NCBI GenBank assembly: GCA_036571765.1
Contig: BROE01000003.1
Coordinates: 9,979,125 to 10,043,124, forward strand
Direction of reading: 5' to 3'
Source: Plecoglossus altivelis
Lineage: Eukaryota > Chordata > Actinopteri > Osmeriformes > Plecoglossidae
DNA: 64,000 bases
A program made the translations under genes and the position numbers. This document shows, piece by piece, positions 50,491 to 64,000 of this stretch (positions are counted from its first letter, which is position 1; the number at the start of each line of letters is the position of its first letter). Below the pieces are notes generated by a model. That model worked only from the letters and a program-made list of their open reading frames with translations. It searched no databases and was not told where the DNA came from.

Positions 50491-51949
50491 AGACAAGAAA
50501 GAAAGACAACAGCTGACAGTCAAATTATGTACTTGCAAAGACAGTTGAGTGAAAGTAAATTATGCAGAAGGGGAAATCTTAGGGGAATGTCAATTCAGTG
50601 TAATCTCAAACTGAACACCATTGAATCAGGCATTGGCTATGTTTTAGGATTCTACAAGTCTGAAGTTTTCCACCCGTTGGCTTTGCTGTAGAAAACGTTT
50701 TAAGATTTCCAACCTTATGAGCATGTCAATTTTGAAAGCTCCATGCATTACTAACGTGACAGAGGAGACTCACAGTCATGGGCACACTAAACCCTCTCAC
50801 AAACACCCAGTCCAACATTGACTGCCAGTTGTAATTCTCTCGGAAATTCTCTTGGACAATCTTCAGCTTGCTCGACACCAAATCCTGTTTATCTGTCAAG
50901 ACACTCCTCCTGATACCACAGCGAGAGCTGCCATCAGTGTCCACTTGACACCTGGTGCTTGGGGCGGAGAGTTGTGGATCACCACCAGGATCTGGGAAAA
51001 CTGCGACCTCGGAAAAACTATGTTTGACATATCAATAGGAGCAGTGCTAGAGGACATGTTTATAGTTTTCTTGTTTGTGTGGGTGAATGTCTGCAGAATG
51101 AAATGTGGCCAATGTCAGGAAAATCAAGATGTGCTTCAGCATAAAGCCCAGCCTAATCACTCACCAGTTTGTAAAACAAATAAAATCTGAAATAAAATAA
51201 GATATCCTTATGAATAGAAGGTAATAACTAACTGTTTCAATGCTTTTCTTTTCAAGCGCTTGCTTGGCTCATAAGCCACACTCCAACACAAATCTGTGGC
51301 AAATTGTCACTCAATTGATGACGCGGACTGCCTTTATACATCCCTCTCGCTTCACGTTCAGACAGGGAACAACCAAAGTTTGTCAGTTACAAGACGAAAA
51401 TCAGATGGTGCTGAAAAGGTTAGTGACCCAGGTTTCTGGTAGAGTGGTTTACATGAGGCTTGACTGTGTAGTAGACGCTCAAGGCTGAGGAAGTATGGGA
51501 CATAATAAGGGGCGAATGACAGCCAACTGTGACATTGTAGAGTGCCAAGATGGCAGCCAATGCAGACTCATGAGCCAAAGTGGCAGTGGAGGGTGAGATA
51601 GGCCTCTGTGGGCATGCTGGGTAAAAAGTAGAGGAGATGGGCAATGTGAGGCTCGAGTTGGGCAGATGGCGACCAGTAATGATGGTGTGGATGTGCGAGG
51701 AGCAGATTCATCTTACAGTCTAAAAAGGTTTCGTGTTTGGTCAACCCAATTAGTTTTCTGTGTTGAGCAAAACTCAAATTTAATGCTTGTACACATTCAT
51801 GTGGTCCGAGTCAACTTTGTTTTAAGTTAATGTAACATCATTATATTAACAAACGACAGGTCCATCCAGAATTAGAAGTTGTATTTACACAGGGATGCAG
51901 AGCCAACCGAACTACATGTTATAGCATACCAACAAAATGGGAAATGACT

Positions 51950-52083
51950 CAATTTATCTTAACAGCCAATTTAGTTGTTAGCAATTAGTTAAGCCAACTA
52001 GTTGGTTTGACTTTAAAGAGCCAGTGGACCCATGTTACTTGTTCATTCAAATTAAGTCAATTTAGGTTACTTTACAGTGTACT
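51950..52083. repeat. Possible DNA-transposon terminal remnant
   Basis: The block ends in TTAGGTTACTTTACAGTGTA, like the CAGTG-type ends common on fish CACTA-like or MITE elements, and holds several AAGTTAA-like words. No matching left end was found, so this is weak. Confidence 0.25.
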
Positions 52084-55000
52084 TAGGGATTACAGATTTG
52101 GTGCAAAGACTTTCATAAATATCAGGGTTCCATTTTTTAAGAGGCTATTTGAAACTTTTGAATAAGCTGTCATTCCTTTCAACTATTGTATGTCAGGGTT
52201 CGAGTGATGGATTTAGTAAAGTGTGTTTTCCATATACTGTTAATAGCAAAAGGAAACCTTTTTACCACAGCTTTGACCTTGTCTCTATTAGTGGACTGAC
52301 ACTAATAAGTAATTAACAAGCAACAAATGATCTAGTGCTAATAAAGAGTGTGACAAGAATGTTACCTAGAGTCTGCGTGGTGTGGAGGTAGTCCTTGGGT
52401 CAAGAGAGAGCAGAGGAGACTTTAGAGGAGATTTTAGAATCAGTAGGGAAGGCCATGTTTCTAACTTTACTGTACCATACATCAGATAATTAGAGGATAA
52501 CAGCTACATTTTCGGCAGTAGCTCTGTAAACAATAGAGGAGCACAATTAATGGAATATTTAATGTAAAAATTTAATATTCAAGAGAGAGTACCCACAGGT
52601 TTTTAGACCTATGAATATGTTGAAGGTTAAAGGAAAGTTTTTATTTGTGTTGATATTTCAAGTTGACAAAATATATAATTTAGATGATTGCATGTCATCC
52701 TTTTCTGTGTTGACAGGAACCGATGTGTGGTATAGGTTTAACATAAATATTCAGATTTCTCTTTGGTGTTGACAGACAAAATGTGATTTATTAGTATTGT
52801 GTACTAATTCCTTCAAAATAGGAAAATCGCATGTGTCTTTCATAAATATACTCATTAGACTTCTTATTGCGCGCACAACAAAATGTGTCCTTTATTATTC
52901 CCCCCAGTCTCTCTTTCTGCCTCATTTGGTAGTGATGACAGTTGACAAGCCCCACTGATTTTTTCATTAACAGCTCATACCGTCACCAATGGGTTGGCGG
53001 TACACAGGAAATGAGCGTTCATATCAATATTCCGGAGGACATCTTACACATAATGCATTTCAAACAGGCAACGACTGCGCATTAAGGTCCCCAGGGGGAA
53101 ACTATTGATCCCCCTGCATTATCATTATTGATTCCTGCGAATGAATCAAGGAGATCAAAATAAGCCAATGCTTAACTTTGTCTGTTCACGCAGACAATCA
53201 GAGTTCCTGGAGTAATGCAGGGGAATGGTACCACAAGCTGACTTGCATCATGAACGCACAAAACAGACTACTGGAAATCGTTCACCTTGGGTAATGCTCC
53301 GACTGCAGCCAGACAATAACACCGTTTTATTACTTAAAGATCCACCAAATATGTAAATATCAATCCGTATTTAACTTGTCATTTAACTACAGTAGATCTT
53401 ATCTTCAGCCCTGACCTCATTTTTCATGTCATGGTTGGTAAGAGGCAGCAAGCCACTATCTGCACTTTGTATGGGATCCCATCTTTTCTGCATTATTGCA
53501 TCCCTGATGTTGAGGGCCGTTAAGATAAGGGTTATGGCATTGCTAGTGACATGTTTATGGTTGAAGTGTTCTGTGTTCTGTAGAGGAAATAAAGACCTGC
53601 ATCATCCTCCTGGTCTGAGCCAAAATAGCTATTAGCCCTGCAGTCAACAATGCCATTTACACATTAATATGACAAAATATGTTCTAATGATCATAAATAC
53701 GTGTGCAAAAGGGGTCTTAAAAGTATATTCATACATGCCGTCAAAGTTAAAGATAATCTAGGAAAACATATAAAAGTGCACTGGGCATTGATTTAAGCAA
53801 TTTTATATGGTTGCCTTGGCAACCTGAGCACTAGCAACAGGATAGGATGAGACAGCGACAACGAAGAATCTGGTTCACAGACATCACAGGCAACCGAGGT
53901 CTCAAGGTCTTGAGTAAGCACATTCACATTCTGCCAGGGACCATCTAAGGTTCTGTGCCTTTATCCCTTTCCAACTCATCACCTGGCCTAAGAGACCCCC
54001 TTCATCCATTTGTACTTTCCTCAACCCAGACAATGTCACAGTTCAACACCAGTTAATCAATACTTGCTGTGAAGCACGCAGTTTCTACTAATCGTCCTCT
54101 AAAATGGCCTTACATTCCAATCTTTTATCGCGCATGAGAACCGTTAATATTAAACAATTAAACCTGGACACTGCTTCTCCAGAGCCTAACTTTTGTAATG
54201 AAGTGCTAAATAATAATTGGCTTACCAAAGGTTAATTGCTCAATAGATACTCTGCCATTGTTTAATTGTGCTATTAAATGCCTGAGCCATGGCCCTTGCT
54301 TTTATAATGGCTTCTTTGATTTGGCACAAACTAAAATGCAATTTGGTGTCCAAATGACTATCAAAAGAAGAAATAGACAATAAAAATTGGTCACAGACAA
54401 TAACTGATGTTTAACAGTCTTGGTTAATTTGCCTGAAATAGTGACAAGCTTATAGCTGAACCATACATGAAAATACGCTCCGATCAAACATCCTTTGCGA
54501 CTGTGCGCTATTATTCTTCTTGGTTTGTCCGGTATTCAAAAGTCAGAATAACAGCATGAAGGAGATGTCTGTCCCTCAGCAGTTAATGAGAATATAAATC
54601 ATGCACTACACATCAGCAAAATCTAAAGATGAAAACATCTAAACAACTAAATTCAAGTGTGTTACCTGAGCATCATGAATTGTGTTTTAGATCCCTATGA
54701 GTGATCAGCAGAATGATTTCAAGGGACATCTTGTCAACGGTGCGTCATAACAGAGACTTTATAAATAATGAGGACAACATCCGCTTTACCATCACCTTGT
54801 GTGAATGAGGAGGCAGGCCGATGCAGGGAGAGCATGAGACAGACAGCAGACAAACAACTTTTGCTTATCAAATCTCACTGTCTGGGTCCACTAGAAAAAT
54901 GGTTTAACAACTCAACTAAAGCACAATTATCTTGTTTGTGTGGAGTTTGTGTCCAGCCTCCAATGGTAAAGGTGACCCAATTACATCAATTGATTTCTCT

Positions 55001-56347
55001 TTTCTTTTCCTAACAAAAAACACCTTCTGGCACTGGCGGTCATATCCATGATAATTACTCAATTATACTGGAGACTTACGCTGTGAATAAGAGTTGGTTC
55101 ACTTCTGAATACATTTTGGACATAATATCGTTAATTGGATATGCACACATAATTGCAACTCCAGTTCACACATTGAAAAGAATAACGCATGCAGTAAGTG
55201 AACAGATGCTGCAGTTATCTGGTTTACATACATTACCTTCTTTAAAGATGTTGTAACGCAATCCGACATCTGTAGTCGTCATAGAAATAAACACAGCAAA
55301 TGATTAAGGGTATAACAATACAGTAGCAATGTTAGACATGTTTGTGTTCATTATGACAGTGTTTGTTCTTACATATGAATGCGACACGAGGTAATTTATC
55401 AAAAAAAGACACTGCTCTCTCAAAAACTCACTCTCTGCCTTGTGGACAGACTAGACTAGTCTCTCGGCAGTTCTGTAGTCAGTTCATGTGTTTGTGACTT
55501 TAAATGGAGGAGGTGGGATATTATGGCTTGAATCATTTGGAAAAGATGCTACAATAACTAGCTTTGCTGAACTTGCCTACGATACCTTTAAGCCTATGTA
55601 TCTATTAAGATCCTTTGGATCTGTGATAAGCTTTTGAAACAGTTCCAATCCATCTTGCCTCTGCATCTCCATTATTGGCAAAACATGTCAAGGAACAAAA
55701 GTAGGACATGATTAGGTTCCTGGAAAATTAGCTCAGCCACGATAACCCTGCTGTGTTTGCTCTGAGATGTTACTTTCGAGACGCTTGACAAGGTGTCACA
55801 GCACCACCGCCACTGTGCTGGCAAAACTGCCACGTAGCCAACACGACTGACCTCTCAGCGCCACCGAAGAACTACAAGTGCTTTCCATCTCCTCTGACTG
55901 CTCAACCTGTCAATCTGCTTATTCAAAGGTTCCCCCTTCCCAGGGAAAAGCTCATTTTCTTTACCCTCGGCCCAGGCACTAAGTGTCACTTCAGTTTAGA
56001 TTTCACCACCTCCCTGCAGCCTCACACGAGCTCCCATGGTGGGGTTCTGTCTGCCATTTTCAAACCACTGTCCTATTAACCCTGTAGGTGAAGATGGATT
56101 AAAAAACTCCCTGACATTGAAAAGGCGACTCTACGCTATAAACCTGTGACCATACAGTATGAAACCAAATTCAATACAGACACTTTTGTGGTGACATTTG
56201 AACATCACTTTATTGCATCAATAAGGCCTGATGTCAAGCCAAAAACAAGTGGTTGTTACCTGTTACACATAACATTTGTAGATGTAACTCATAAGTTTGT
56301 GGCTGGGTCTCATCTCTCGAACCTCAGCAGTCGTATAACGCGAATCC

Positions 56348-56406
56348 TTCTGGAGTGCAATGGCTTGTTTACAAGAATTCTTTGGAGTGCAGAGGCTGTT
56401 TACAAG
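56348..56406. repeat. Diverged ~30-bp tandem duplication
   Basis: Two copies of a unit with TGGAGTGCA followed by GGCT(T)GTTTACAAG lie side by side with a few differences. Confidence 0.7.
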
Positions 56407-59400
56407 TAACCCCCTCTACTCAGTTCAATCATTTGTTGTCAGCATTGTGGAGGGTCTGAATCTTAATACAGCCTGATGTCTGTCTGGTTTTCAATCTGCT
56501 ACAGGCTGCAGGCCTGTCGGAGAGAGTAATGAGAGCCCAGTTCTGTCACAGAGGTTTCCTCAAAGACGGCATGATTGCAAATTCATGGCAGTAGTTCTCT
56601 GTCAATGCGGCTCCCTTTTCTCAGCAAATCAATTCTAATTTTGTCCTCTATGTTGGTAACCTGTTTAAGGTTCTGTTTCATTCAGGCACACAGTCCGTCA
56701 GCCATGTGTTGTGGGTGAGCCCTCTTAATAGGGATGTGATCTCAGTAAGCACCCATGAGAACATGGACAACACATTACTTTCATTGCATGTCCATAAAGC
56801 AGGGTTCTTTTTTTACGACCGAGAATTAATAAACAAAACATGTCCACAGGTTTTGCTGTACAGACCTTAACTCATATTGGATTAAGAACATGACATATTG
56901 CATAAGGTGACAGAGGTCTTCATCTCGTTTGTGTTTAAAGTTATTCCCTTATCTTCTTCTTGGGATGGAATTCTCTTTACAGTCCCAATGCGTTTTTTTT
57001 GTCTGAGCATCTGCACCGCTGTCAAGGTAACCATGTCAATGGATGACTGCATGTTATTGGAGCACTGGATATGCCTGAGGCATCATATTAAAACAGGGTC
57101 ACAAGCCAGCTCTTCTCTACTCCCTGTCGAGGTCTGATATCCATGTAACATCTATGTTTGGTGAAGGGTCCCAATTCTGGAAGTTATTTTTTCCAGGTTG
57201 CAAATATCCCTGTATCGCACAACAATTTTAAAGAGGAAGGCATTTTATTCAATAACGTGGATAACTTGTATTTACACACTAAGTGCAGTACAGGATATTG
57301 ATGTAGAATGTTATATTTTACAGTGTATTGATAAACATGCACATATTGAATTTTTCAGACAACCTACTCACAATAAAACAGTTTATGCAAATAGTCAAAA
57401 TTCTTTGAGAGTAGAAAAGCTGTTAGCATTGCGAGGACAGGAATGAGTCTTACTGCAACGAAGATTGAGATAATAAGCAGAATTCTTTATACAGTCACTC
57501 CGTTAAGCAGTTTCATATTATATGAAACCATCCATCTAAGTTGGCAGGCTGCTGACATAGTATCCCATAAAAAAATGAAAATTGAACATGACCTAGTGAC
57601 TGTCACTGAGGTTTTGTTTAGGGAATTCTTAACGTGCGTGATAACCTCTGTTTGGAGCAGAGAACTGTGCCTAGACATTGATGGGTTTTGCTTAGTTGGA
57701 AGAGGGCCAGAAAAGAAAGCTCCGTCAGGATCAGTGAAGCCGGTCTCCACCGACTCTCTCCAGGCACTGTCGGATGCTCTGCTGCCTGGGAGTCGCTGTA
57801 CGTTATCAGCTATCATCAAAGACGCTGTCAAGAAAATGTGAAACTGGGGCTTCCAGAGGCTGTCTGAGACGCAAGACTCCAAATGAGACAGGCTTATTAA
57901 TTCTTCAAAAGCCACACAGCTTCTTTTTTCCCCAAGACTCATTTTGGTACATTTAAGGATGATAAAAGCTCAGCCAGTTCTCTCTCTATTACTTTCCCTT
58001 TCTCACATACATCATGCATAATGCAGACGCACATATTTTGTTGATCTGCAGAACGCATTGCTTCTTACTATGAAATAGCTGTGATGTTTGGAGGTCCTTC
58101 GTGGGAACTGAAATGCAATTTTTTTGTTTTATGATCTCAAGATAAAGAAGCATATTGCAAATACTTATAAAAAAAATCTAAATCTATCAGCGCCCAATAG
58201 ATGGGTTTCACAAGGGAAAAGGTAAATTTGTAGATCCTGAAGACGGGAAACATGCAATCTCCACACATCTGTTCCACATACAATCAGGGCACAAACTTGC
58301 TAAATGTTTTACCAAAGCTGTCGAGCACCGGGGTTCTCCATACTGTGTTCGTTTTCACTGACGGGAAAGAAAGTATGATTTGGCGCTAATCCACGTCAAC
58401 GCCTGTATGATTTTTAGTGGTGGGTTGGTTCATCTCTAGTGGTTTTCCTTGAAAAACAAACAGTATGACAACAGGAAGGTTCCTAACATTCCTAACAAAG
58501 AGATTATTGGTTCCAAATCACCTTGATACTGTGTGACATATATCACATCAGAGGATCCCTAGTTGAATCAGATATGTATATTGCATCTTTTCAAAATGGA
58601 GATCATGGTCACTGCACATTGAGAATAATTTCCCTCTTCAACACCAGAAATGAACACTGACTCGAAATGTTCGCTGAGATCAATTAAATGGCTGTGAAGA
58701 GACCATTAAAAAGCGATGCAATACCTTTTGCAAATCCTCTCTATTGCTGAGCATGAGATTACAATATGTGGAACATCAAAGCTTTAATTATCTTAATTAC
58801 CCATGCATTTGCATTTGGGTAAGATCCTTGAAACCAAATTAAGATCCGAAGCTTTGTGCCAAAACCAACTGTTAAATGCACATCATTTGAATGATATATG
58901 AGACCATTAATTGGCAAATTCACCACGATTGGGAGCCTTTATTACAGTTCACAAGGAGTATCTTAATGACCATTTTTACACTTACAGTAACAATGCATAT
59001 TTCTCAACCTCACTTGTTTCACTGAAAAGATAATTTCAAGCCTGGAATGAAATATTTCTCCACATCCGCAACGAGACAATTTCAACTGACATCTTGATAA
59101 AATACCCACAATGCCTTTTTGTTCCTGTTTTAATTTCACAAGAAACACAATTTAGTACAGTGTCCGCTGCTGGTTAGAGTCTAAGCACAGCAAGTAACTT
59201 TGTGACTGCTGTGACCTGGCATCACGGAGTGCTGAGGATAATCTGACAGTTTGGCCCTGGGGCCCTCTGTGTCTCAATGAACAGCAAAGGGCACTCTGCA
59301 GGGCCATGCTACTGGGCTGAGAGCCCAATTGGCCAATACACTGTGGGTGCTAACACACCAGCCTCTGCAAAAAGCCATAGGTTAGCTTAAGCCACTTTGG

Positions 59401-60800
59401 TATTGCATCCCACTGACTCCAGGCAGTAGGGTCAAGCTCTATGACTGCAATGAACCTACTCCTGCACACAAACTATCCCCTGTGTGCCATTAACTCGACT
59501 TCAGGAAATGGCACTTAAGCTGTGGCAAAATAAAACTCCACGTCCCATCTATGCTCATTCACGAGGATGGAAAGTGGCATTCCAAAATGGAAAAATGAAA
59601 AGGGGTAAGTCGCTTTGCCATGTGCTTAATGGGGGAAAAATTAAAGCTGCAGCACTGTAAGCAAAATACCCACCCTTTCAATGAACTAACAAAACCAACC
59701 ATATCATACAGGATAATAGCATATACAATGCAGAGAGGGGGCATCTGTTTAACAATAAAATGATGGAGCTCTCGCAGCCAAAACTGAGAGAACACACAGC
59801 AACAACCAAGGCAACCATAGAGCCTCAGGCATGCTCACAGCCATGTCATTTTCTCAACCCGCGACCCTCAAGGCTGTCAACAGCATAGACGATACTTTAA
59901 CTTGAGGAGGACTTTGAAAAAGGAGGTAGGAATATTAGGGCATAGAGGAATACTCTCCCCTGTGCCGAAGCTTTCCACCGGCAAAGATAATTGTCTCCCT
60001 CTCTACCCCAGAGAGATGGGTGTATTTCTATGACCTATTACTAGGCACTCCCAACCCTATATTGCAGCCGGATATGTCACAGCGGTCCTCCATAATTACT
60101 TTGGCTGATAGAGGTGAGCGAGGACATTTGCATCAGATGAGGAACTAGGTAGTTTGGTGTGTCCCCCCTTTCCCCCCTTTTAATGTCAACTTAATCTCTA
60201 AAGGTTAGAACTGGCACCTCCAATGTACATATCTTATCAAGTTTGCTGAATCAGTACTTTGGAAATTGGCTTGACCTTGATTTTGAAGACGTGCACACAT
60301 TTTGTACTGTAAGGAACCTCTGAATAGAGGTGCGTGTTCGGTTTCTGTAATACTTTTTAAACTACAGTTCACTTCTGTTGGATAGCAAGAAGAACATAAA
60401 ATATCAGAGTATTTCCAAAGGACTTGCACAAAACAAGGACGAATCCCATTTACAATTTGAGTTCATCTGGTAGCCTGTGATTAATTATTTGATCAAATGT
60501 AAGTTTCAAGATAAAAATGTATGCTTTTTATACATATACCTTTCTTATAGATACAGTTTAAACATATTTGATAATAGGATGTACTAACAAGGTAGAAATA
60601 CTGGATACAGGCAATACCTATTTCTTATGGTGTATTCGCCCATATCCTCGATTTGCCTTCCATGGTCTTTAATTTCCACACCACCCCCTCACACCATTAG
60701 TGCTTGTGCATCACACATTCTCCATTCTTTTCTCAGAAATTCTGGTACCAGATTCTTGCCTTGGGGCATGGAGCGCACGTACCCACACCTTTCCACCTCC

Positions 60801-60855
60801 ACACACTCACACACCCACACACATTCACCCACCCACACACACACAGACACACACA
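60801..60855. repeat. Imperfect CA-rich repeat
   Basis: ACAC/CCAC units with interruptions. It explains the Thr/His-rich ORFs overlapping it, which are not genes. Confidence 0.85.
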
Positions 60856-61027
60856 TGCCTGGAGCCAGGCCCTTGTGTGCCGGTCTACCTCAGAGAAGCT
60901 GGTGCTTGGCATATAAAAAAGGCTCCAGCGGGTTCGGTGCCTGCCAAGGCTCTCTTTTGATCTGCAGCCAGGTTATGACAGATGATCTACATTAATCTCA
61001 CTGCCCCCCCTTCCCCTCCCCTACTTA

Positions 61028-61047
61028 CTCTCTATCTCTCTCTCTCT
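61028..61047. repeat. Short (TC)n tract
   Basis: A CT/TC run with one interruption. Confidence 0.75.
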
Positions 61048-64000
61048 TGCTTGACTTAAGAGCAGAGTTCATTTGTTTGGAGGGATCAAGCTATCAGGTT
61101 TATTGTTTTACTCATTATCTATACATCCCAATATTGCAGGGGCTTTAAATGTCTTAGGAGGAAAAAGCTGATACCAAACCCATAGATGAAGGGTATGGGC
61201 ACTATTGAGCGATTGAAACACTTATTGTTTCTATTTCTGATCTCAGTTTCTAATAGCTTAGATAAATCTTGGGGCTATGTAGTAGTCTTCCAACTTTACC
61301 AAAAAATATGTTGTGCTTCTGAAATAATGTATGCATTGCTAACTAAATTGTAGATCCATGTAGATGATTGCAGGTGCGTTCTTCTTGTAATTTGAGTCAC
61401 ACAGATCCCATGAGCACATTCGAAATGAACTGTAAATTGAAAGGTCTCATAAAGAGTGCCTGAAAAGCCTTTTTTATTTGAATTGTCTTAGAATATGAGA
61501 ATTTTCCTCCAATCTATCACCCCAAAATACTAACGCACTCATTTAATTTCCAAGCTAATGGGTTTAGTTCCGTAACATTTTGAATAAGTTGCCAGCGTCT
61601 CCTCTTGGGTTTGGTAGAGAGTGAAATGTTTGGGACAAACATATACACAAACAGGGTGTCTCCTTAGATACTGCGGTGAGCGCACTTCACCACTTTGATA
61701 TACAGAATGTTCCATAAAATGTATGATAATGCAGAGAGAGGTAGTGACGAGAAAGGTTTTGCCATCAAAGGATGTGAAGATAGTGGCTGGGGATGGATGA
61801 GAAGGGACAGCCTGTGATGAGGCCACTCCATTAGAAAAACACAGCCAGCTGTTATTTCTAAAGGGGATCATCTGCTTATTACTATGATTTCCATCAGGAA
61901 TAGTTTTCCACTGCATTATTTTGCACGGCAGGCGGCCGATGAAAGGTGTGACTATGCTAATGAGAGAAAAACTGTATGTTTTCTTTTTGTATTAAGCCGG
62001 ACAGACTCTACGGACTTTAGCAAAGCAATTATTCACATCGCACATTTTAGAACCTGTTTTCTGAGGTGAAATCTAAAATGGCATTTGGTTATCACTGACC
62101 ATATTGTTTGTGTTTTTCATTCTTTTTGCCGACCCGTCTATTGATTTGGCAGGCCAGCACGTTTTGTGTGTGCTGTAAATTGGCAATCATAGTTGTCACA
62201 TTAGCATTCAAATGGCAACTGTGATGCTTCTGTATAGGAGGGTCATCTGCGCTTCTCAATGGAGGAGAGAATGCTATTACGTTACTCTCTTAAAAGATCA
62301 TCTGCAGTATATTTATATGGATGGTAGAAAATAGAGTAGTCCTTTTCCCCGGCACTGTGCATGTCCAATCTATTTCCATGCTGCATTGATCTGGACATTT
62401 AATCAAGCCCCTTCTTTCACCCATACATCAGTCTCCCCAAAAGCCTAGGAAGAGAGGATCAGGATGCATGAGTGTCTGGGGCAGACAGCGGGGGAGGGGC
62501 AAGAGAGAGAGACCCAGAGAGTGAGATAGAGCGCCCACTACATTGCCTGCCTCGCCTGTATTGACTTCATTTTTGGTTAAAATATATCAATCAGCCCAGC
62601 TTTTATGCACCATCAGGGGATTTCAGTCTTTAGTCATAAACCGCATTGCACACATCATGCCATATTCATGACAACACTACAAGGCATTAAAAAATCTGTG
62701 TATATATCTTGTGCAAACGCCACGGCATTAAGTTGAGCAAGACAGTTGTTACACTTAAGTTCTTCAATGTCTTAAGATATCCTTTATAGTCATGTTGTGC
62801 TAATTTCGCATTGCATCCAATAGCACAGCACGGAAGATGATTTGCCACTACCATATCACTGAGGCGCTCAAGAGGTAGTTAATGCTCAGTCGAGTAGTCA
62901 ATTTGTCCATCTATCTCAAGCTCCACATGAGGAGATCTACATAAAAGTTGTCCTGACAACGATAGTTATCGCAAGCTCTCCTTGACGGACACTCGGGTTG
63001 CTATGCACAGCTGGGGCAGCTGGTACGAGTGTGCCTGTGATCTTCTTTCAAGCCTATTTCCTTCTCTGTTTTCCTGATTTGGAATCCTAGCTCACAGCTT
63101 TCTGTTCATGCTGTCCTGTAGAAAGAACAGCTGTTTGCATGAATGTTTAATGAAAGGCCCACATCAGAGTGCAGTTCCAGCAGATGCAGATCTGGTGTGG
63201 ATCACCTCCGTCTCTTCTGAATTTCGTTTAAAGTTCTCCCTCGTTTCAAATGTCAAATGTCTAATTCATTTGAGTGCTTCACTTATCAGTCGGCGTGCAC
63301 AAGTAGAGCTGCTTGACAGAAGAGGAGGGTTCCTGGGTTTTATAGTTTAAGTGTGTGGACAACCACTCACTACCAGTTTACGTAATCTCTAGTCACAGAT
63401 ATAAATACTGGGGCCAGTGCATCACACTAACATGAAGAACAACTGTACATTTGAAACAAGCAATTATCCAGACCACTTCCGTTTGTCAACTGTTTTGCAG
63501 AGCATGTTGTTACTTGCTATTGTGAATAACAAAGCAGCACAAAGTCAACAGGATTGTCTGTATACAGTTGTTTTGCCAACAGCCATTTGGTAACGGTACC
63601 GTCTGTGTCACAGAAGTGTGAAAAGCATCGACACCAACAAAGTGTAAATGTTGGCAATCAATATTTATCCTCTTGATAAACCCCTCTGGGCAAGCATGCC
63701 CCTTCAGCTCGCCAACACAAACACAGCTTTGTAGTTTGGAATCTGTCACAGTGTGTGGCTGTAGAGCTAAGACACAACCTCCCCTTTACAACTTGGTGTG
63801 TCTGCCTTGTCGTAGAGAACACGCGCTGTTCTGCAGCTAACGACCAGACGAAGAACAGCATGTCCTGTTCTGTGCAGAACACATCTCTTTGGGAAGCAGA
63901 AATGTGCAACAGATAATTACATTGTTTGGCTTTTGTGGCCATGAAACCACAGTTCTGAGAGTGTTACCTGCTACGGTGTGATATCCCCCTGACACTCTGC

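Larger units (their letters stand above)
39776..64000. other. Gene-free region, probably MGAT4C 5' intron/upstream DNA
   Basis: No coding exon was recognised in these 24 kb. If the acceptor at 39775 is used, the region is at least partly MGAT4C intron; a non-coding 5' exon could be here but cannot be picked out by eye. Contents I can support are a SINE (48166-48275), simple and tandem repeats (50474, 56348, 60801, 61028), a possible DNA-transposon end near 52.08 kb and a coding-like island (42825-42911). Several repeat-free blocks rich in homeodomain- and POU-type motifs (46.1, 53.0, 54.2, 58.8, 62.1 kb) resemble conserved non-coding elements. Confidence 0.55.

Noticed and set aside
57443..57942. 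Two overlapping antisense open frames (132 and 151 codons)
   Set aside because: Mutual overlap on opposite strands with no recognised motif points to a stop-poor stretch by chance.
60627..60995. Thr/His/Pro-rich open frames on the plus strand
   Set aside because: They come from translation of the CA-rich simple repeat at 60801-60855.
1..64000. CRISPR arrays, operons, phage or bacterial systems
   Set aside because: The window is vertebrate nuclear DNA with spliced genes; no regularly spaced repeat array or bacterial gene was seen.

Overview
The window is vertebrate nuclear DNA, almost certainly from a ray-finned fish (probably a teleost). It is AT-rich, with GT-AG introns, (CA)n/(GA)n microsatellites, a decayed tRNA-derived SINE and a decayed Tc1-like transposase. 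Three split genes can be read from their protein sequences: RASSF9 (minus strand), NTS (neurotensin/neuromedin N, plus strand) and MGAT4C (minus strand). This order and orientation match what I recall of the human chromosome 12q21 block ALX1-RASSF9-NTS-MGAT4C, so the synteny is ancient.

Layout. 1-13.9 kb: gene-free DNA on the ALX1 side of the block; no ALX1 exon was seen. 14.0-20.7 kb: RASSF9, two coding exons (20626-20672 and 14573-15848), predicted 440 residues. 20.7-21.7 kb: a short divergent intergenic region between the RASSF9 and NTS starts, with three CRE-like sites and an NTS TATA box. 21.7-26.0 kb: NTS, four coding exons, 158-residue precursor releasing KSPYIL (neuromedin N-like) and QAHTAKSRRPYIL (neurotensin). 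26-35.8 kb: convergent intergenic DNA with a Tc1-like relic near 32.6-32.9 kb. 35.8-39.8 kb: MGAT4C coding part, three exons, predicted 477 residues. 39.8-64 kb: no gene recognised. The first MGAT4C coding exon begins at a splice acceptor, so this stretch is probably MGAT4C 5' intron or upstream DNA; it holds a SINE, simple repeats and several blocks that look like conserved non-coding elements.

Function. The genes are neighbours by descent, not an operon: a vesicle-associated RA-domain protein (RASSF9), a secreted brain/gut peptide precursor (NTS) and a Golgi N-glycan branching enzyme (MGAT4C). The tight RASSF9-NTS head-to-head spacing makes shared regulation possible. I found no new multi-gene system. 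The items most worth checking are the compact divergent promoter with its CRE series, the NTS upstream ORF, the fish neuromedin N variant, a possible GnT-VI-type role for MGAT4C, and the unexplained coding-like island at 42.8 kb. All exon boundaries were read by eye from ORFs, splice consensus and remembered family sequences; no alignment was run.
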